Below, one piece after another: positions 1-8,924 of a DNA stretch of 64,000 nucleotides. Source of the DNA: Pseudomonadota bacterium (GTDB taxonomy: Bacteria > Pseudomonadota > Alphaproteobacteria > Sphingomonadales > Sphingomonadaceae); NCBI GenBank assembly GCA_023389105.1, contig JAEWEY010000006.1, positions 1-64,000 on the forward strand, in the 5' to 3' direction. Position 1 is the first letter of the stretch. The number at the start of each line of letters is the position of its first letter. The notes under the pieces were generated by a model, which saw only the letters and a program-made list of their open reading frames with translations, ran no database searches and was not told the DNA's origin. Position numbers and translations under genes: made by a program.

Positions 1-362
<362 letters not shown>

Positions 363-722
363 ATGTACGATCGAACCCCCGCTGGAATAAGCGAGAGCAA
401 GACCGGCATCTCCGGGAGCCGTTCCTGCACAAAAAATCACAAAACTGGTGTGTTTGCGTTTTTGAGACATATGAGCTCGCGCTCGAAGCCGAAGCCTCAA
501 GCGAGATCCATAAGGAACGGCATAAATTTGACCGATCCGCCGATACCCAGAGGTTACCGGTGACCGGGCCGCCGCCCACATGTCCCTTCATCTAAACCGA
601 CAATGTCAAAGAGCCGACGCGCTTCCTCCCCCGGTTCGTTTGGTTCCGGGCATCGGTTGTACCGACCAAGAAGAGGCACGAAACGAACGCGAGACCTTTT
701 CGAAGGCCGCGTCCGCCGCTGT
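363..722 (-). other. rRNA operon leader transcript
   Basis: About 360 nt lie between the rrn promoter and the 16S 5' end, with no convincing gene. The stretch holds the boxA-like element at 600-615 and should carry the upstream strand of the 16S processing stem. Small open frames here lack ribosome binding sites and protein-like composition. Confidence 0.7.
600..615 (-). promoter_or_regulatory. boxA-like antitermination element of the rRNA leader
   Basis: On the minus strand this reads GGCTCTTTGACATTGT, matching the boxA core (GCTCTTT-A-CA) that recruits NusB-NusE to rRNA leaders. It sits about 240 nt upstream of the 16S start and about 110 nt downstream of the promoter, which is where such elements occur. 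Confidence 0.65.
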
Positions 723-729
723 GAGGCGC

Positions 730-758
730 CATATATGGGTGGCTTTCCGAGCCGTCAA
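730..758 (-). promoter_or_regulatory. rrn promoter (main candidate)
   Basis: On the minus strand a -35 box TTGACG (753-758) and a -10 box TATATG (730-735) are separated by exactly 17 nt. They are followed by a GC-rich discriminator (GCGCC), the hallmark of stringently controlled rRNA promoters. Transcription would start near 722-724 and run into the 16S gene. Confidence 0.8.
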
Positions 759-830
759 CCGGGTTTTTTGCAACTTTGTTGCAGTCCGTTTGACGGGCCG
801 GGAAGTCGTTGGTCCCTGCCGCCTGAGCCC

Positions 831-858
831 CAAATAAGCGCGCCGACGGCTGGGTCAA
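831..858 (-). promoter_or_regulatory. possible second, upstream rrn promoter
   Basis: On the minus strand TTGACC (853-858) and TATTTG (831-836) lie 16 nt apart, about 100 nt upstream of the stronger promoter. Tandem promoters are common before rRNA operons, but the -10 match is weak. Confidence 0.35.
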
Positions 859-935
859 GGGGCTTAAACGGCTGTTTTGCCGGGAAAATTTGCATTCGCT
901 GTTGTTGAAGCCCGGTTGTGCTACTGCTTCCCCCT

Positions 936-2006
936 ATGGGGGAAAATGTTGCGACCGAAGCAGCCGCTTCCGAGCGAACGCAGCGGATCGTCAGGGCTGG
1001 CGCACTGATTCTCCTGGCGGGAATCAGCGTCGCATTGCTAATTCCCCGGCTCCAGAGCTGGCCGCTCACCCCGGATTTCACGATGTTGTGGGCCGGCGCG
1101 CGATTCGCGGTCACCAGTCCGCACCAGACTTACGACTGGGCGGCCGTGACCGCTGCGCAGATGGGCCTCCGGCCGCCGGTTGGTCCGCTCCCCTTCCCCT
1201 ACCCGCCGTCCGCACTGCCCTTGATGGCGCCGTTCGCGCTGCTGCCATTCTGGCCGGCTTTCTGGTCGTGGACGATTCTCTCCGCCGTCGCATTCTGGAC
1301 TGCAGCGCGGCGAATCACATCCTCACCGCTGCTAGTCTTCATCATGCCTCAGATGGTGCTGGCCATCGTGCTGGGTCAGACGACGCTGTGGATCGGCGCG
1401 CTGATTATTTGGGGCGTGCTCCTGCTTCCCGTGCGAACTCTGCTGGCAGGCGTGCTGTTCGGCATCGCGGCCGCCATCAAGCCGCAGTTCGCGATTCTGG
1501 TGCCGGTCGCAGTGATTGCTGGGCAGCATTGGCGCGCGATTCCGGGCGGCGCGATCGGTGTCGGGGCGATGCTGCTCGTGTCCCTTCTGTTTGGACCTTT
1601 TCTCTGGCAGGATTGGGCATCCGTTCTCGGAAAACATCCGGCGATCGTTTCTGGCTACGGGCTGGACTTCCTCGGCGCATCGCCGATGCAGGCGCTCAAG
1701 GTGTTGGGCCTCCCAATCTTCCTGCACGCGCTGTTTATCGCGCTCGCAATCGGCTTGGTGTGGCACGCCTTCCGCGGTGACGATACCAAGCAGCGGGTGC
1801 TCATCCTGCTGCTCGCGACGCTGATCGCGACACCCTACGCGATTCGCTACGAACTCGGGATGCTGGCGCCGTCGCTCCTCGATGCGCTGCTTTCGGGAAC
1901 GGTGCGCGGCTTGCTGGTCGCGCTGCCACTTTATTTTCTCAACGTGCTGACGATCGTTCCCGCGCTCGTCGTCAGCGCCGTTACCGCAGCGATCAGGCCG
2001 CGCTAG
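936..2006 (+). CDS. GT87/DUF2029-type polyprenyl-phosphate glycosyltransferase-like membrane protein
   Basis: The product is a very hydrophobic protein of about 356 residues with roughly eight to ten membrane segments. Near the N-terminus it carries the family-like elements DFTMLWAGARFA and, further on, PFPYPPSALPL. These resemble the D-F and P-x-YPP signatures of GT87 (DUF2029) enzymes, which transfer sugars from polyprenyl-phosphate donors at the membrane. Donor and acceptor cannot be told from sequence. An upstream GTG at 918 is an alternative start, and neither start has a good ribosome binding site. The stop codon overlaps that of the convergent CBS gene in a CTAG tetramer. Confidence 0.7.
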   Translation: MGENVATEAAASERTQRIVRAGALILLAGISVALLIPRLQSWPLTPDFTMLWAGARFAVTSPHQTYDWAAVTAAQMGLRPPVGPLPFPYPPSALPLMAPFALLPFWPAFWSWTILSAVAFWTAARRITSSPLLVFIMPQMVLAIVLGQTTLWIGALIIWGVLLLPVRTLLAGVLFGIAAAIKPQFAILVPVAVIAGQHWRAIPGGAIGVGAMLLVSLLFGPFLWQDWASVLGKHPAIVSGYGLDFLGASPMQALKVLGLPIFLHALFIALAIGLVWHAFRGDDTKQRVLILLLATLIATPYAIRYELGMLAPSLLDALLSGTVRGLLVALPLYFLNVLTIVPALVVSAVTAAIRPR

Positions 2007-2431
2007 GCGCTCTGGATGTAAGAGCGCATCGCGTCGGCTTCGGCCTCGATCCGCTCCATCCGGTATTTCACCAGGTCGCCGATCGACACGATCCCGCGAA
2101 TCTCGCCGCCGTCGACAATCGGCAAATGCCGGATCCGACGCTGTGTCATCGTCGCCAGCGCGGAGAGCACTTCGGTATGAGATTCGGCGGTAATTGCCGG
2201 AGAACTCATCACCCGGCTGACCGGCCACTCCAGCACCTCCGCGCCATGTTGGCGCAGGCAGTAGATAAGGTCGCGCTCGGAGATGATGCCGGTGATTCGC
2301 CCGCCTTCGATGACCGGCAGCGCGCCGATTCGCTTGTCGCCTAGGCGATGCACCACCTCCGACAGCGTGGCGTTGTCGGCGATCGTCTCGACCGCGCTGC
2401 CCTTGCCGCGAAGCACCGATGCAATGGTCAT
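2003..2431 (-). CDS. CBS-domain pair protein
   Basis: This encodes a 142-residue soluble protein made almost entirely of two tandem CBS motifs, at about residues 5-62 and 70-130. The second half of each reads like RIGALPVIEGGRITGIISE and RIRHLPIVDGGEIRGIVSI. Stand-alone CBS pairs bind adenine nucleotides and act as energy or redox sensors, often on partner enzymes, and the partner here is unknown. The start at 2431 is chosen because GAGGAG lies seven bases upstream. Longer upstream starts lack such a site. It converges on the GT87 gene with a 4-bp stop overlap. Confidence 0.88.
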   Translation of the reverse strand: MTIASVLRGKGSAVETIADNATLSEVVHRLGDKRIGALPVIEGGRITGIISERDLIYCLRQHGAEVLEWPVSRVMSSPAITAESHTEVLSALATMTQRRIRHLPIVDGGEIRGIVSIGDLVKYRMERIEAEADAMRSYIQSA

Positions 2432-2500
2432 GGGCCGACTCCTCATCTTGCCGCTTTGACGCCTTGATAGTCCCACTTCGCGCGACCAAAGGGAAGCGCG

Positions 2501-2791
2501 ATGCCGCATCCCGACCCCATCCCGAGCCCGCGCCACTCGATGATGCGCCGTTTCTGGCGCATTTTCCGCCTGCTCGCCCTGTTGTCGATCGTGATCGCCG
2601 CGCTGGCGGTCTACCTCGTTGCGCGGGGCGACCCGACTGTCCACGTGCACATGCTGATTGCGACCGCCTTGGGGATCGGACTGACAGTGTTGGTCGGGAC
2701 AGGGCTGATGACGCTGGTCTTCATCAGCAACTCAAGCGGCCACGACGAAGCAGCGGCGCGCGGCGCCGAGGAGAATATTGACGATGACTGA
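2501..2791 (+). CDS. small two-helix membrane protein, unknown function
   Basis: The 96-residue product has two hydrophobic segments (about residues 23-43 and 50-75) joined by a short polar loop. Its tail is acidic and ends EENIDDD. A good ribosome binding site (AAGGGA) precedes the ATG. Its last 8 nt overlap the start of the thioesterase gene, so the two are probably translationally coupled. I do not recognise a named family. The arrangement suggests a small inner-membrane protein co-expressed with acyl-CoA metabolism. Confidence 0.65.
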   Translation: MPHPDPIPSPRHSMMRRFWRIFRLLALLSIVIAALAVYLVARGDPTVHVHMLIATALGIGLTVLVGTGLMTLVFISNSSGHDEAAARGAEENIDDD

Positions 2792-3173
2792 TTTCGAGCG
2801 CGTGCCGATCCTGCGCGTGGTCCCCGGCCCGACGGACATCAACGCCAACGGCCATATCTTCGGCGGCTGGGTCCTTAGCCAGATGGATATCGCGGCCGGC
2901 ATCGTCGCCTCGCGCCGCGCCAAAGGCTCCGTCGCGACCGTCGCCATCGAGGCGATGGAGTTTATCGCGCCGATCCACCTGCGCGACGTGATCTCGGTTT
3001 ATGCAAACGTCGAGCACGTCGGACGCACGTCGATGCGCGTACGGATTGAGGTCGTCGCGCATCGCGATCTTGGCCAGACCGAAGTCAAGGTCACCGAAGG
3101 CGTCTTCACCTTCGTCGCGCTGGACGCCAATCATCGTCCCCGCGCGGTCGATGCCTCAGCGACGATAGCGTAG
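2784..3173 (+). CDS. acyl-CoA thioesterase, hotdog fold (YciA-like)
   Basis: The product (129 residues) is a single hotdog domain that would hydrolyse acyl-CoA to free acid and CoA in the cytoplasm. Supporting features are the segment NANGHIFGGWVLSQMD, whose Asp is in the position of the catalytic acid of this family, and VATVAIEAMEFIAPI in the central helix-strand region. Length matches YciA/ACOT proteins. The ATG at 2784 has GAGGAG upstream and overlaps the previous gene. An in-frame TTG at 2778 is less likely. The 3' end overlaps the convergent DUF4139 gene by 18 nt. Confidence 0.85.
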   Translation: MTDFERVPILRVVPGPTDINANGHIFGGWVLSQMDIAAGIVASRRAKGSVATVAIEAMEFIAPIHLRDVISVYANVEHVGRTSMRVRIEVVAHRDLGQTEVKVTEGVFTFVALDANHRPRAVDASATIA

Positions 3174-4658
3174 TTCCGCCCGGCCGTTGGCCGGAACGGT
3201 GACCTGCCATACCTTCCAGCCGTCGCGCGTAATCAGACGCGAGGTTGGCGCCTTGGTGTCCAGCGGAAGTTCGATCTCCACCTGCTGGGCCTTCGCCAGG
3301 TCACTGGTTAGCGTCAGCTCGAAGTCGCGCTCCTTGGTGTCACGGTTGCGAACCACCTGCCGCGCCAGGACCCCTGTCGCAGTCGCGAACGGAATCTCGA
3401 CCTTCTCGCCGACCGCATGATCGTCGAGCCGGCCTTCTCCGAGCAAAATGCGATGCCCCTCGCGCTCGCCGAAGATGGTTACCTTGCCCGCCGGAAGCGG
3501 CAGCCCGAGACCCTCGGTTGTGCGGTTGCGCGTGATCAGCACCCGGCCGACCGGCCCCGCGAAGTTGCCGTAAGGCGCACGCATGCGCAGCAGGCTGATC
3601 ACCTTCACGCCCGGTTGGACCATCAACGCCACCTGCTTCTGCGATCGCGCGGCCACGGTGACGGTGATCGGGATCCGGTAGAGCTTCAGATCCCCCAGTT
3701 GCTCCTGCTCGGCGACGACGGCCGGCGGCGCGGGAGCCGGCGGAGGCGGCGGAGGTGGTGGCGGAGCCATCGCCCGCATTGCGCTGCCCGTCACAACGAT
3801 TTCCTCCGCGCTTTGCAGGCGCGTATCTTCCGGGATGTCGCTGGTGGTGTCCGACGGCCAGCAGGTGATGCGGATCGGCGGCGCTTGCCCGGGATCGACC
3901 CAGACGCGGCGGCGGTTGAGCTTGCCTGCAACGGCCTGCGTTTCGGCATCGGCGAGCCCCGTCGCGTCGCCGTTGGCCAAGGTCATCCACGCGAACAATG
4001 ACAGCCGATCACCGGCGCGCGACAGCTCGGCGACGTAGTCCGCCTGCCAGTCAAAATTGTTAGTGATGTACGACAAGGTGACGGTCCGCTCGACCGCCTC
4101 CGGGCTGCGGACCCGTACCGACAGGGTTGGTTTCGCCGACAGGCCTACGGGAACCCGCGGAGCGATCAGCGTCTCATTGAGGCCGGTGCAGCGGAGCGCC
4201 TCAATGCCGTCTGCCGTTTGCAGTACGACGCCATTACCCGTGGCACGAACTACCGCTGTCTGCTCCCGGACGACACCCGTCGCGCGCGATGTCCGCCGCA
4301 ACATTAGCCGTTCGCCCAGATAGGCGTTGAGCAGCGATCCCGGAGAAAGGAGGCGGGCGTCGCGGTTCTTTTCAAGTACTGCCTCACCAAGCCCGGTGAC
4401 GATCGCGCTTTGCGGGACGATCCCGCCGGTGACGCCTTCGAAGCGCAATTCGCTTTCGCCGGCCGGCAAACGCACTTGGCGCGTCTCGCTAACGAGGGCG
4501 TAGCCGTTGAGCCAGCGCAGATTGAACGGCTGCGTGCCCCGGTCAGGATCGCGGTAGATGGTCACCGCCACCCGCTGAGGGGCCGGCGAGGTGACGACCG
4601 TCTGCGCCCCGGCCACAGCCGGAACCAGCGCCGCAAGCAGCAGCGTCAGACGACGCAT
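3156..4658 (-). CDS. DUF4139 domain secreted protein with polyproline hinge
   Basis: The product has 500 residues and starts with a signal peptide (MRRLTLLLAALVPAVAGAQ). The body is mostly beta-rich and resembles the DUF4139 family, whose members are exported proteins of unknown activity. Around residues 284-306 there is an unusual segment: EEIVVTGS, identical in form to the TonB box of sphingomonad outer-membrane receptors, followed by a run of nine prolines and an Ala/Pro stretch. The gene is the second of a pair, starting 4 nt after the stop of its paralogue (4663-6042). The two are probably co-transcribed and act in the periplasm. Confidence 0.8.
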   Translation of the reverse strand: MRRLTLLLAALVPAVAGAQTVVTSPAPQRVAVTIYRDPDRGTQPFNLRWLNGYALVSETRQVRLPAGESELRFEGVTGGIVPQSAIVTGLGEAVLEKNRDARLLSPGSLLNAYLGERLMLRRTSRATGVVREQTAVVRATGNGVVLQTADGIEALRCTGLNETLIAPRVPVGLSAKPTLSVRVRSPEAVERTVTLSYITNNFDWQADYVAELSRAGDRLSLFAWMTLANGDATGLADAETQAVAGKLNRRRVWVDPGQAPPIRITCWPSDTTSDIPEDTRLQSAEEIVVTGSAMRAMAPPPPPPPPPAPAPPAVVAEQEQLGDLKLYRIPITVTVAARSQKQVALMVQPGVKVISLLRMRAPYGNFAGPVGRVLITRNRTTEGLGLPLPAGKVTIFGEREGHRILLGEGRLDDHAVGEKVEIPFATATGVLARQVVRNRDTKERDFELTLTSDLAKAQQVEIELPLDTKAPTSRLITRDGWKVWQVTVPANGRAELRYRR

Positions 4659-4662
4659 GATC

Positions 4663-6042
4663 CTAATAGCGGCTGTCGAAGGTGGCGGTGACCGTCGCTT
4701 CCCCGTTAGCGGGGACAGATACACGCCAACGCGTATCGTCGGCGGTCAGCCGTTCGGACTTCAGGCTTTCCTCGGCGATGCGCGTTTCGCCCCACAGGCC
4801 CGACTGCACGACATCGACTGTCACCGGGCGCGGCCCCGCATTGGTGACCGTGTAGCGCATTTTCGTCCGCCAGCGGCCAGTGCCTAGCTTCGTCCGCTCC
4901 TCGACGACCGGCCTGACCTTGATGTCGAAGGACTGACCTGTGATGAGCCCGATGGCCGAGCCCATCGGCGTATGGCCGATCTGGTGCTCGCCGACGAATT
5001 GCGGATTGCCGCGGGCGTCGCGCTGATAGACGCGGATCGTGCCGGCCGGCAGCGCGTCGCCCAGCCCTTGGTTGCGAGAGCTCGAAAAGCGCAGGACGCT
5101 GTTGACGCTTCGCGGCTGGTCGCTCGTCGACAGCCACCCGTTGCGGAATTCGTAACCCCGCGTCGCCGGGGTATTCTGTACGTCGAGGAAACTGACCTGC
5201 TTGGTCTGCTTGTCCTGGATCGTCGTGCGCTCGGCGAGTGGATAGAGGTAGAAATCGCCCAAGCGCTCGCGACTGGACGTTTCCGTGCCCGCGCTATCCA
5301 TCGACCCGTCGTTATAGTCGTAGCGATTCCGATTGCCGACCGAGCCCGCCACCAGCGTCGTGGATGCGTTGAGGTAGGGCGTGCCGCTGTTGTTAGTCAG
5401 CGTTATCCAGCCCTGAACGTCCATCTTGCCGTTGGCCTCGTCGAACAAGGCGACATAGTCAGCGGACCAGCTGAGCCCTGGTGTCAGGTACGTTAGCGTG
5501 ACAGGTCGCGAACCGCCGCCGTCGGATTGCAACGTCACCGACAAGGTCGGCCGTGCGCGAAGCGTTGGCGGCACCTGGTCGAAGATCACGCGCGCGGGCA
5601 GGCCGTCGTCCCGCAGCACCTCGATGCGATCGCCGATCTGCATCACGACACCGCCATTGGCGGCGAGGATGCGCGCCCGCTCGCGGGTCTCCTGCCCATT
5701 GGCCGGATTGACCCGCACCAGCGTGACCGTCTGTCCAACCGCGTTCTGCATCAACGCTGCGGGCGTCAGCAGATCGAAATCGAAATTCTGCTCGACGATG
5801 CCGATCCCGCGGCCACTGAGCGTCACGGTTTCCGGCTGGATTTGCGCAGCGACGTCGCGGAACTCCTGGCGGCTACGGCCCGCGGGCAGGTTGAGGACGC
5901 GCTTGTCCTCGACCAGCGCACGATCGTTGTTGTAAATGGTGACGGCGAGGTCGCCTTGCGCATTGGGCATCGGAATGGCGGCGGGCTGGGCGAAGGTCGG
6001 CGCAGCCGTGAATGCGGTGGCCAACAACAAAAGCTTACGCAT
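4663..6042 (-). CDS. DUF4139 domain secreted protein, first of a tandem pair
   Basis: This encodes 459 residues with an N-terminal signal peptide (MRKLLLLATAFTAAPTFAQ). The rest is predicted mainly beta and shares with its downstream neighbour the pattern V-T-I-Y-x-x-D near the N-terminus, a central T-L-S-V-T/R block followed by V-T-L-x-Y-x-x-x-x-x-W-x-A-D-Y, and a C-terminal W-x-V-x-V-P-A-N-G. This points to duplication. It lacks the polyproline and TonB-box-like insert of the second copy. A strong ribosome binding site (GGGGGAG) precedes the ATG. Function of the family is not established. Confidence 0.8.
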   Translation of the reverse strand: MRKLLLLATAFTAAPTFAQPAAIPMPNAQGDLAVTIYNNDRALVEDKRVLNLPAGRSRQEFRDVAAQIQPETVTLSGRGIGIVEQNFDFDLLTPAALMQNAVGQTVTLVRVNPANGQETRERARILAANGGVVMQIGDRIEVLRDDGLPARVIFDQVPPTLRARPTLSVTLQSDGGGSRPVTLTYLTPGLSWSADYVALFDEANGKMDVQGWITLTNNSGTPYLNASTTLVAGSVGNRNRYDYNDGSMDSAGTETSSRERLGDFYLYPLAERTTIQDKQTKQVSFLDVQNTPATRGYEFRNGWLSTSDQPRSVNSVLRFSSSRNQGLGDALPAGTIRVYQRDARGNPQFVGEHQIGHTPMGSAIGLITGQSFDIKVRPVVEERTKLGTGRWRTKMRYTVTNAGPRPVTVDVVQSGLWGETRIAEESLKSERLTADDTRWRVSVPANGEATVTATFDSRY

Positions 6043-6075
6043 GCAACACGTCTCCCCCAATTCCTTGGAGGAAAC

Positions 6076-6092
6076 ATGTTACACTATTACAT
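6076..6092 (-). promoter_or_regulatory. interrupted palindrome upstream of the DUF4139 pair
   Basis: A 17-nt dyad of form ATGTnAnAnTnTnACAT lies 34 nt upstream of the first DUF4139 start codon. A TTGACG hexamer lies just upstream of it on the minus strand. It could be an operator overlapping the promoter. A related GTGTAACA half-site occurs before the M13 peptidase gene at 48062-48079. Confidence 0.35.
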
Positions 6093-6125
6093 GACCGTCA
6101 AGCGCCGAAACGACGCGGGTCCACG

Positions 6126-6776
6126 TTAGGCCGCGGGCGCGATTTCCTCGTCGCCTTCGGCCGGGCGCGGCGCCCGAGTTCGGCGCGGACGACGGGGTTT
6201 TTCGTCGGCTACGTCCACCGTCTCGCTGTCATCGCGGCCGATAGCCGGCGGAAGCGCGTCGAACGGGATGGTCTCGCCACCACCGTTCACACGACCGCCT
6301 TCGCCGTCCTCGTCATTGTCACGAACAGCGCGCTCTTCGCGGCGCGGACGGCGTTCGCGATTGAAGCGGTCGCCGCGGTCCTGGCGCGGTCCACGATCCG
6401 GGCGCTCCTGACGTTCGGGACGTTCGGGGCGCTCTTCACCGCCGTCGTCGCCTTCCATCAGCTCCTCATCGCCCTCGTCTTCATCCTCATCGTCACGCTG
6501 GCGGCGGGGGTTCTGCTCCTCGAAGCGGGCGCGATTCTCGCTCAGCACGCGGAAGTAGTGATCCGCGAACTGCAGGTAATATTCGGTCTGGACACGATCG
6601 CCGGCGAGCTGCGCGTCGCGCGCCATGCTCTTGTATTTCTCGAGTAGCTGCGCCGCATTGCCGCGCTGGCGGTTATCCTGGCGATTGCCCGGCTGTCCGC
6701 CCATGCGACCGCCACCGCCGCCGCCTTGCCCACCTCGACCGCGCCGGCGGCCGCCCTGACGATTATTGTTGATCAA
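6126..6776 (-). CDS. DUF4167 domain protein, basic and Arg/Gly-rich
   Basis: The 216-residue product has an N-terminal Asn/Arg/Gly-rich stretch. A short conserved helix block follows at about residues 42-85 (LLEKYKSMARDAQLAGDRVQ, then YYLQFADHYFRVL). The long C-terminal tail is highly charged, with alternating acidic and arginine-rich runs. The helix block is the DUF4167 signature, found across alphaproteobacteria. The basic low-complexity flanks suggest nucleic-acid binding, which is inference only. The start is TTG (6774-6776), about ten bases after AAGGA. It lies downstream of prmC on the same strand, 238 nt away. Confidence 0.85.
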   Translation of the reverse strand: MINNNRQGGRRRGRGGQGGGGGGRMGGQPGNRQDNRQRGNAAQLLEKYKSMARDAQLAGDRVQTEYYLQFADHYFRVLSENRARFEEQNPRRQRDDEDEDEGDEELMEGDDGGEERPERPERQERPDRGPRQDRGDRFNRERRPRREERAVRDNDEDGEGGRVNGGGETIPFDALPPAIGRDDSETVDVADEKPRRPRRTRAPRPAEGDEEIAPAA

Positions 6777-7014
6777 ATGCCTACGTCCTTACGCAGTTCT
6801 AAAAGCCCTTTTCACCTCGGGCGGCAGGGCTGCGCCCAAGCGAGCGCCGCTCTGACCTTCTCGTTCCGGTCTTGGCGCCAGGCGCGAAGGAAACGGCCGA
6901 TTGTGTCGGGGTTGGGACAGAAGCGCTCTTCAGTTGATCTGGAGCGGGCCCGGCCCAGACCTTTGATGTAGTGTGCCCGACACGCGATGCCAAGCAATTT
7001 CGACCAGATGCAGG

Positions 7015-7842
7015 TTAATTCCAGGTCAACAGCACCGCGCGGGGGCGGTCCGCAAGGTCGTCGACGACCCTGCAATTGAAGCCATCACGGGCGAGCAGCG
7101 GCGGCACCGTGTCCGCTTGATCGTGACCGATCTCCACGGCTGCGAGACCGCCTTCATTGAGCAAACGCGGCAGTTGGGGCGCCAGCGCTCGATACGCATC
7201 GAGCCCGCTTTTTCCCGCAAACAACGCCTCGTCCGGCTCGAACTCGCGGACACCGGGCCCCAGCTCCGCGTCGGTCGCCACGTAGGGTGGGTTGCACAGG
7301 ATGAGGTCGAATTTCTCAACGATACCTTCGGCCCAGTCCCCGATCTTGAACTTTACGCGCCTTTCGAAATCGAGGCGACGGGCATTGGCGGCAGCATAGG
7401 ACATGGCTTGCCGCGACACGTCGATGCCGAGCCCGGTAGCGCTCGGCCAAATATCGAGAGCCGCGAGTAACAACGTCCCGGGGCCCGTGCCGAGATCGAG
7501 GATGCGCGCCGGCCCTTCAGAGCCTTCGAAATGCTCGATGGCCGAAGATATCAGGACTTCTGAATCCGGACGCGGCACAAGCACCCCGGGGCCGACGTGC
7601 AGGTCGATATTCCAGAAGGCGCGGCGGCCGGTGATGTAGGCAACCGGCTCGCCCTTCGAGCGGCGCTCGACCATTTCCCAAAAACGATCCGGAACGTCGC
7701 GAGCCGGCGGGGCGAGGATCAGCCGGTCGCGGTCGATGTGAAGCGCCTCGGCCATCAGCAGCTCGGCATCAAGGCGCGCAGTGTCGCTAGTTTCGCTCAA
7801 CTGGCGCGCGGCATCGGCCAGCGCGCGGGTAATCGACTTCAC
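7015..7842 (-). CDS. prmC: peptide chain release factor N5-glutamine methyltransferase
   Basis: PrmC methylates the Gln of the GGQ motif in release factors, using S-adenosylmethionine. The 275-residue protein has an N-terminal helical domain and then the methyltransferase fold, with glycine motif ILDLGTGPGTLLLA and the substrate-glutamine motif NPPY (in LILCNPPYVA). Length matches the family. The GTG start overlaps the prfA stop by 4 nt (GTGA), so it is coupled to the gene for its own substrate. Confidence 0.95.
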   Translation of the reverse strand: MKSITRALADAARQLSETSDTARLDAELLMAEALHIDRDRLILAPPARDVPDRFWEMVERRSKGEPVAYITGRRAFWNIDLHVGPGVLVPRPDSEVLISSAIEHFEGSEGPARILDLGTGPGTLLLAALDIWPSATGLGIDVSRQAMSYAAANARRLDFERRVKFKIGDWAEGIVEKFDLILCNPPYVATDAELGPGVREFEPDEALFAGKSGLDAYRALAPQLPRLLNEGGLAAVEIGHDQADTVPPLLARDGFNCRVVDDLADRPRAVLLTWN

Positions 7843-8924
7843 GCGTCCTCCAGACCCGCCAGCCGCTCTGCTTCGTCCTCCGCGACGAGCGCGTCGATAA
7901 TCTCGGTTAGTCCGGGGCCTTCCAGCGCTTCCGTCAGATTATGCTTGGTCAGGTTGATGCGGTGATCGGTAATCCGACCCTGCGGGAAATTATAGGTGCG
8001 GATGCGCTCCGCCCGGTCGCCTGAGCCGACCATCGATTTGCGCGCACCGGCGCGCTCGTTGGCCAGGCGCTCGCGCTCCAGCTCAAACAGGCGCGTGCGC
8101 AGCACCTTGAGCGCTTTCGCCTTGTTCTTGTGCTGCGACTTTTCGTCCTGCTGGATAACCACCAGACCCGAGGGCAAGTGCGTGATGCGCACCGCGCTGT
8201 CGGTCGTGTTGACCGACTGGCCGCCTGGCCCGGACGAGCGATAAACGTCGATCCGCAAATCCTTATCGTTTATCTGCACGTCCACGTCTTCCGCTTCCGG
8301 CAGCACAGCAACCGTCGCCGCGGAGGTATGGATGCGACCGCCGCTTTCCGTCGCGGGAACACGCTGGACGCGGTGGACACCGCTTTCAAACTTGAGGCGG
8401 GCAAAGACGCCCGGACCGCTGATCGAGGCAACCGCTTCCTTGTAGCCGCCGACTTCCGAGGACGAGGCCGAGATTAGCTCAAACCGCCAGCCCTGCAGGT
8501 CGGCGTAGCGCTGATACATGCGAAGCAGGTCGCCGGCGAACAGGGCGGCCTCATCGCCGCCTGTGCCGGCGCGGACTTCGAGCATTGCCGCGCGATCGTC
8601 GGCGGCATCGCGGGGCAAGAGCTTCACTGCAAGCGCGCGTTCGGCCTCGGGCAACTTGTGCCGGATCTCGTCGGCTTCGACGGCCGCCATTTCCTTGAGC
8701 TCGGGCTCCGCTGTCGGATCGGCGACCATTCCGTTCAGCACCTCGAGCTCGGCCCGAAGCCGGCGCACCTCGCGGGCGGCAGCGGCCACGGGCTCGATCG
8801 CGGCGTAGTCCTTGGACAGTTTCACGAACTCGTCGGGCGACAGGTCGCCACGCGACATCGCCTGCTGCAATTCCTGCTTGCGCGCCTCAATGGATGCAAT
8901 GCGGTCGGAAGAAATTGACGTCAT
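7839..8924 (-). CDS. prfA: peptide chain release factor 1
   Basis: RF1 recognises UAA and UAG stop codons and triggers peptide release. The 361-residue protein has the full length of the family. The peptidyl-tRNA hydrolysis motif is present in RSSGPGGQSVNTTDSAVRI, and the recognition domain contains the region GVHRVQRVPATESGGR. The ATG start overlaps the hisS stop (ATGA), and the 3' end overlaps prmC. The three genes therefore form a tight hisS-prfA-prmC translation operon. Confidence 0.97.
   Translation of the reverse strand: MTSISSDRIASIEARKQELQQAMSRGDLSPDEFVKLSKDYAAIEPVAAAAREVRRLRAELEVLNGMVADPTAEPELKEMAAVEADEIRHKLPEAERALAVKLLPRDAADDRAAMLEVRAGTGGDEAALFAGDLLRMYQRYADLQGWRFELISASSSEVGGYKEAVASISGPGVFARLKFESGVHRVQRVPATESGGRIHTSAATVAVLPEAEDVDVQINDKDLRIDVYRSSGPGGQSVNTTDSAVRITHLPSGLVVIQQDEKSQHKNKAKALKVLRTRLFELERERLANERAGARKSMVGSGDRAERIRTYNFPQGRITDHRINLTKHNLTEALEGPGLTEIIDALVAEDEAERLAGLEDA

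Noticed and set aside
6812..6997. 61-codon minus-strand frame with TTG start between prmC and the DUF4167 gene
   Set aside because: The peptide looks partly protein-like, but there is no ribosome binding site and no recognised family. It also lies where the DUF4167 promoter should be.
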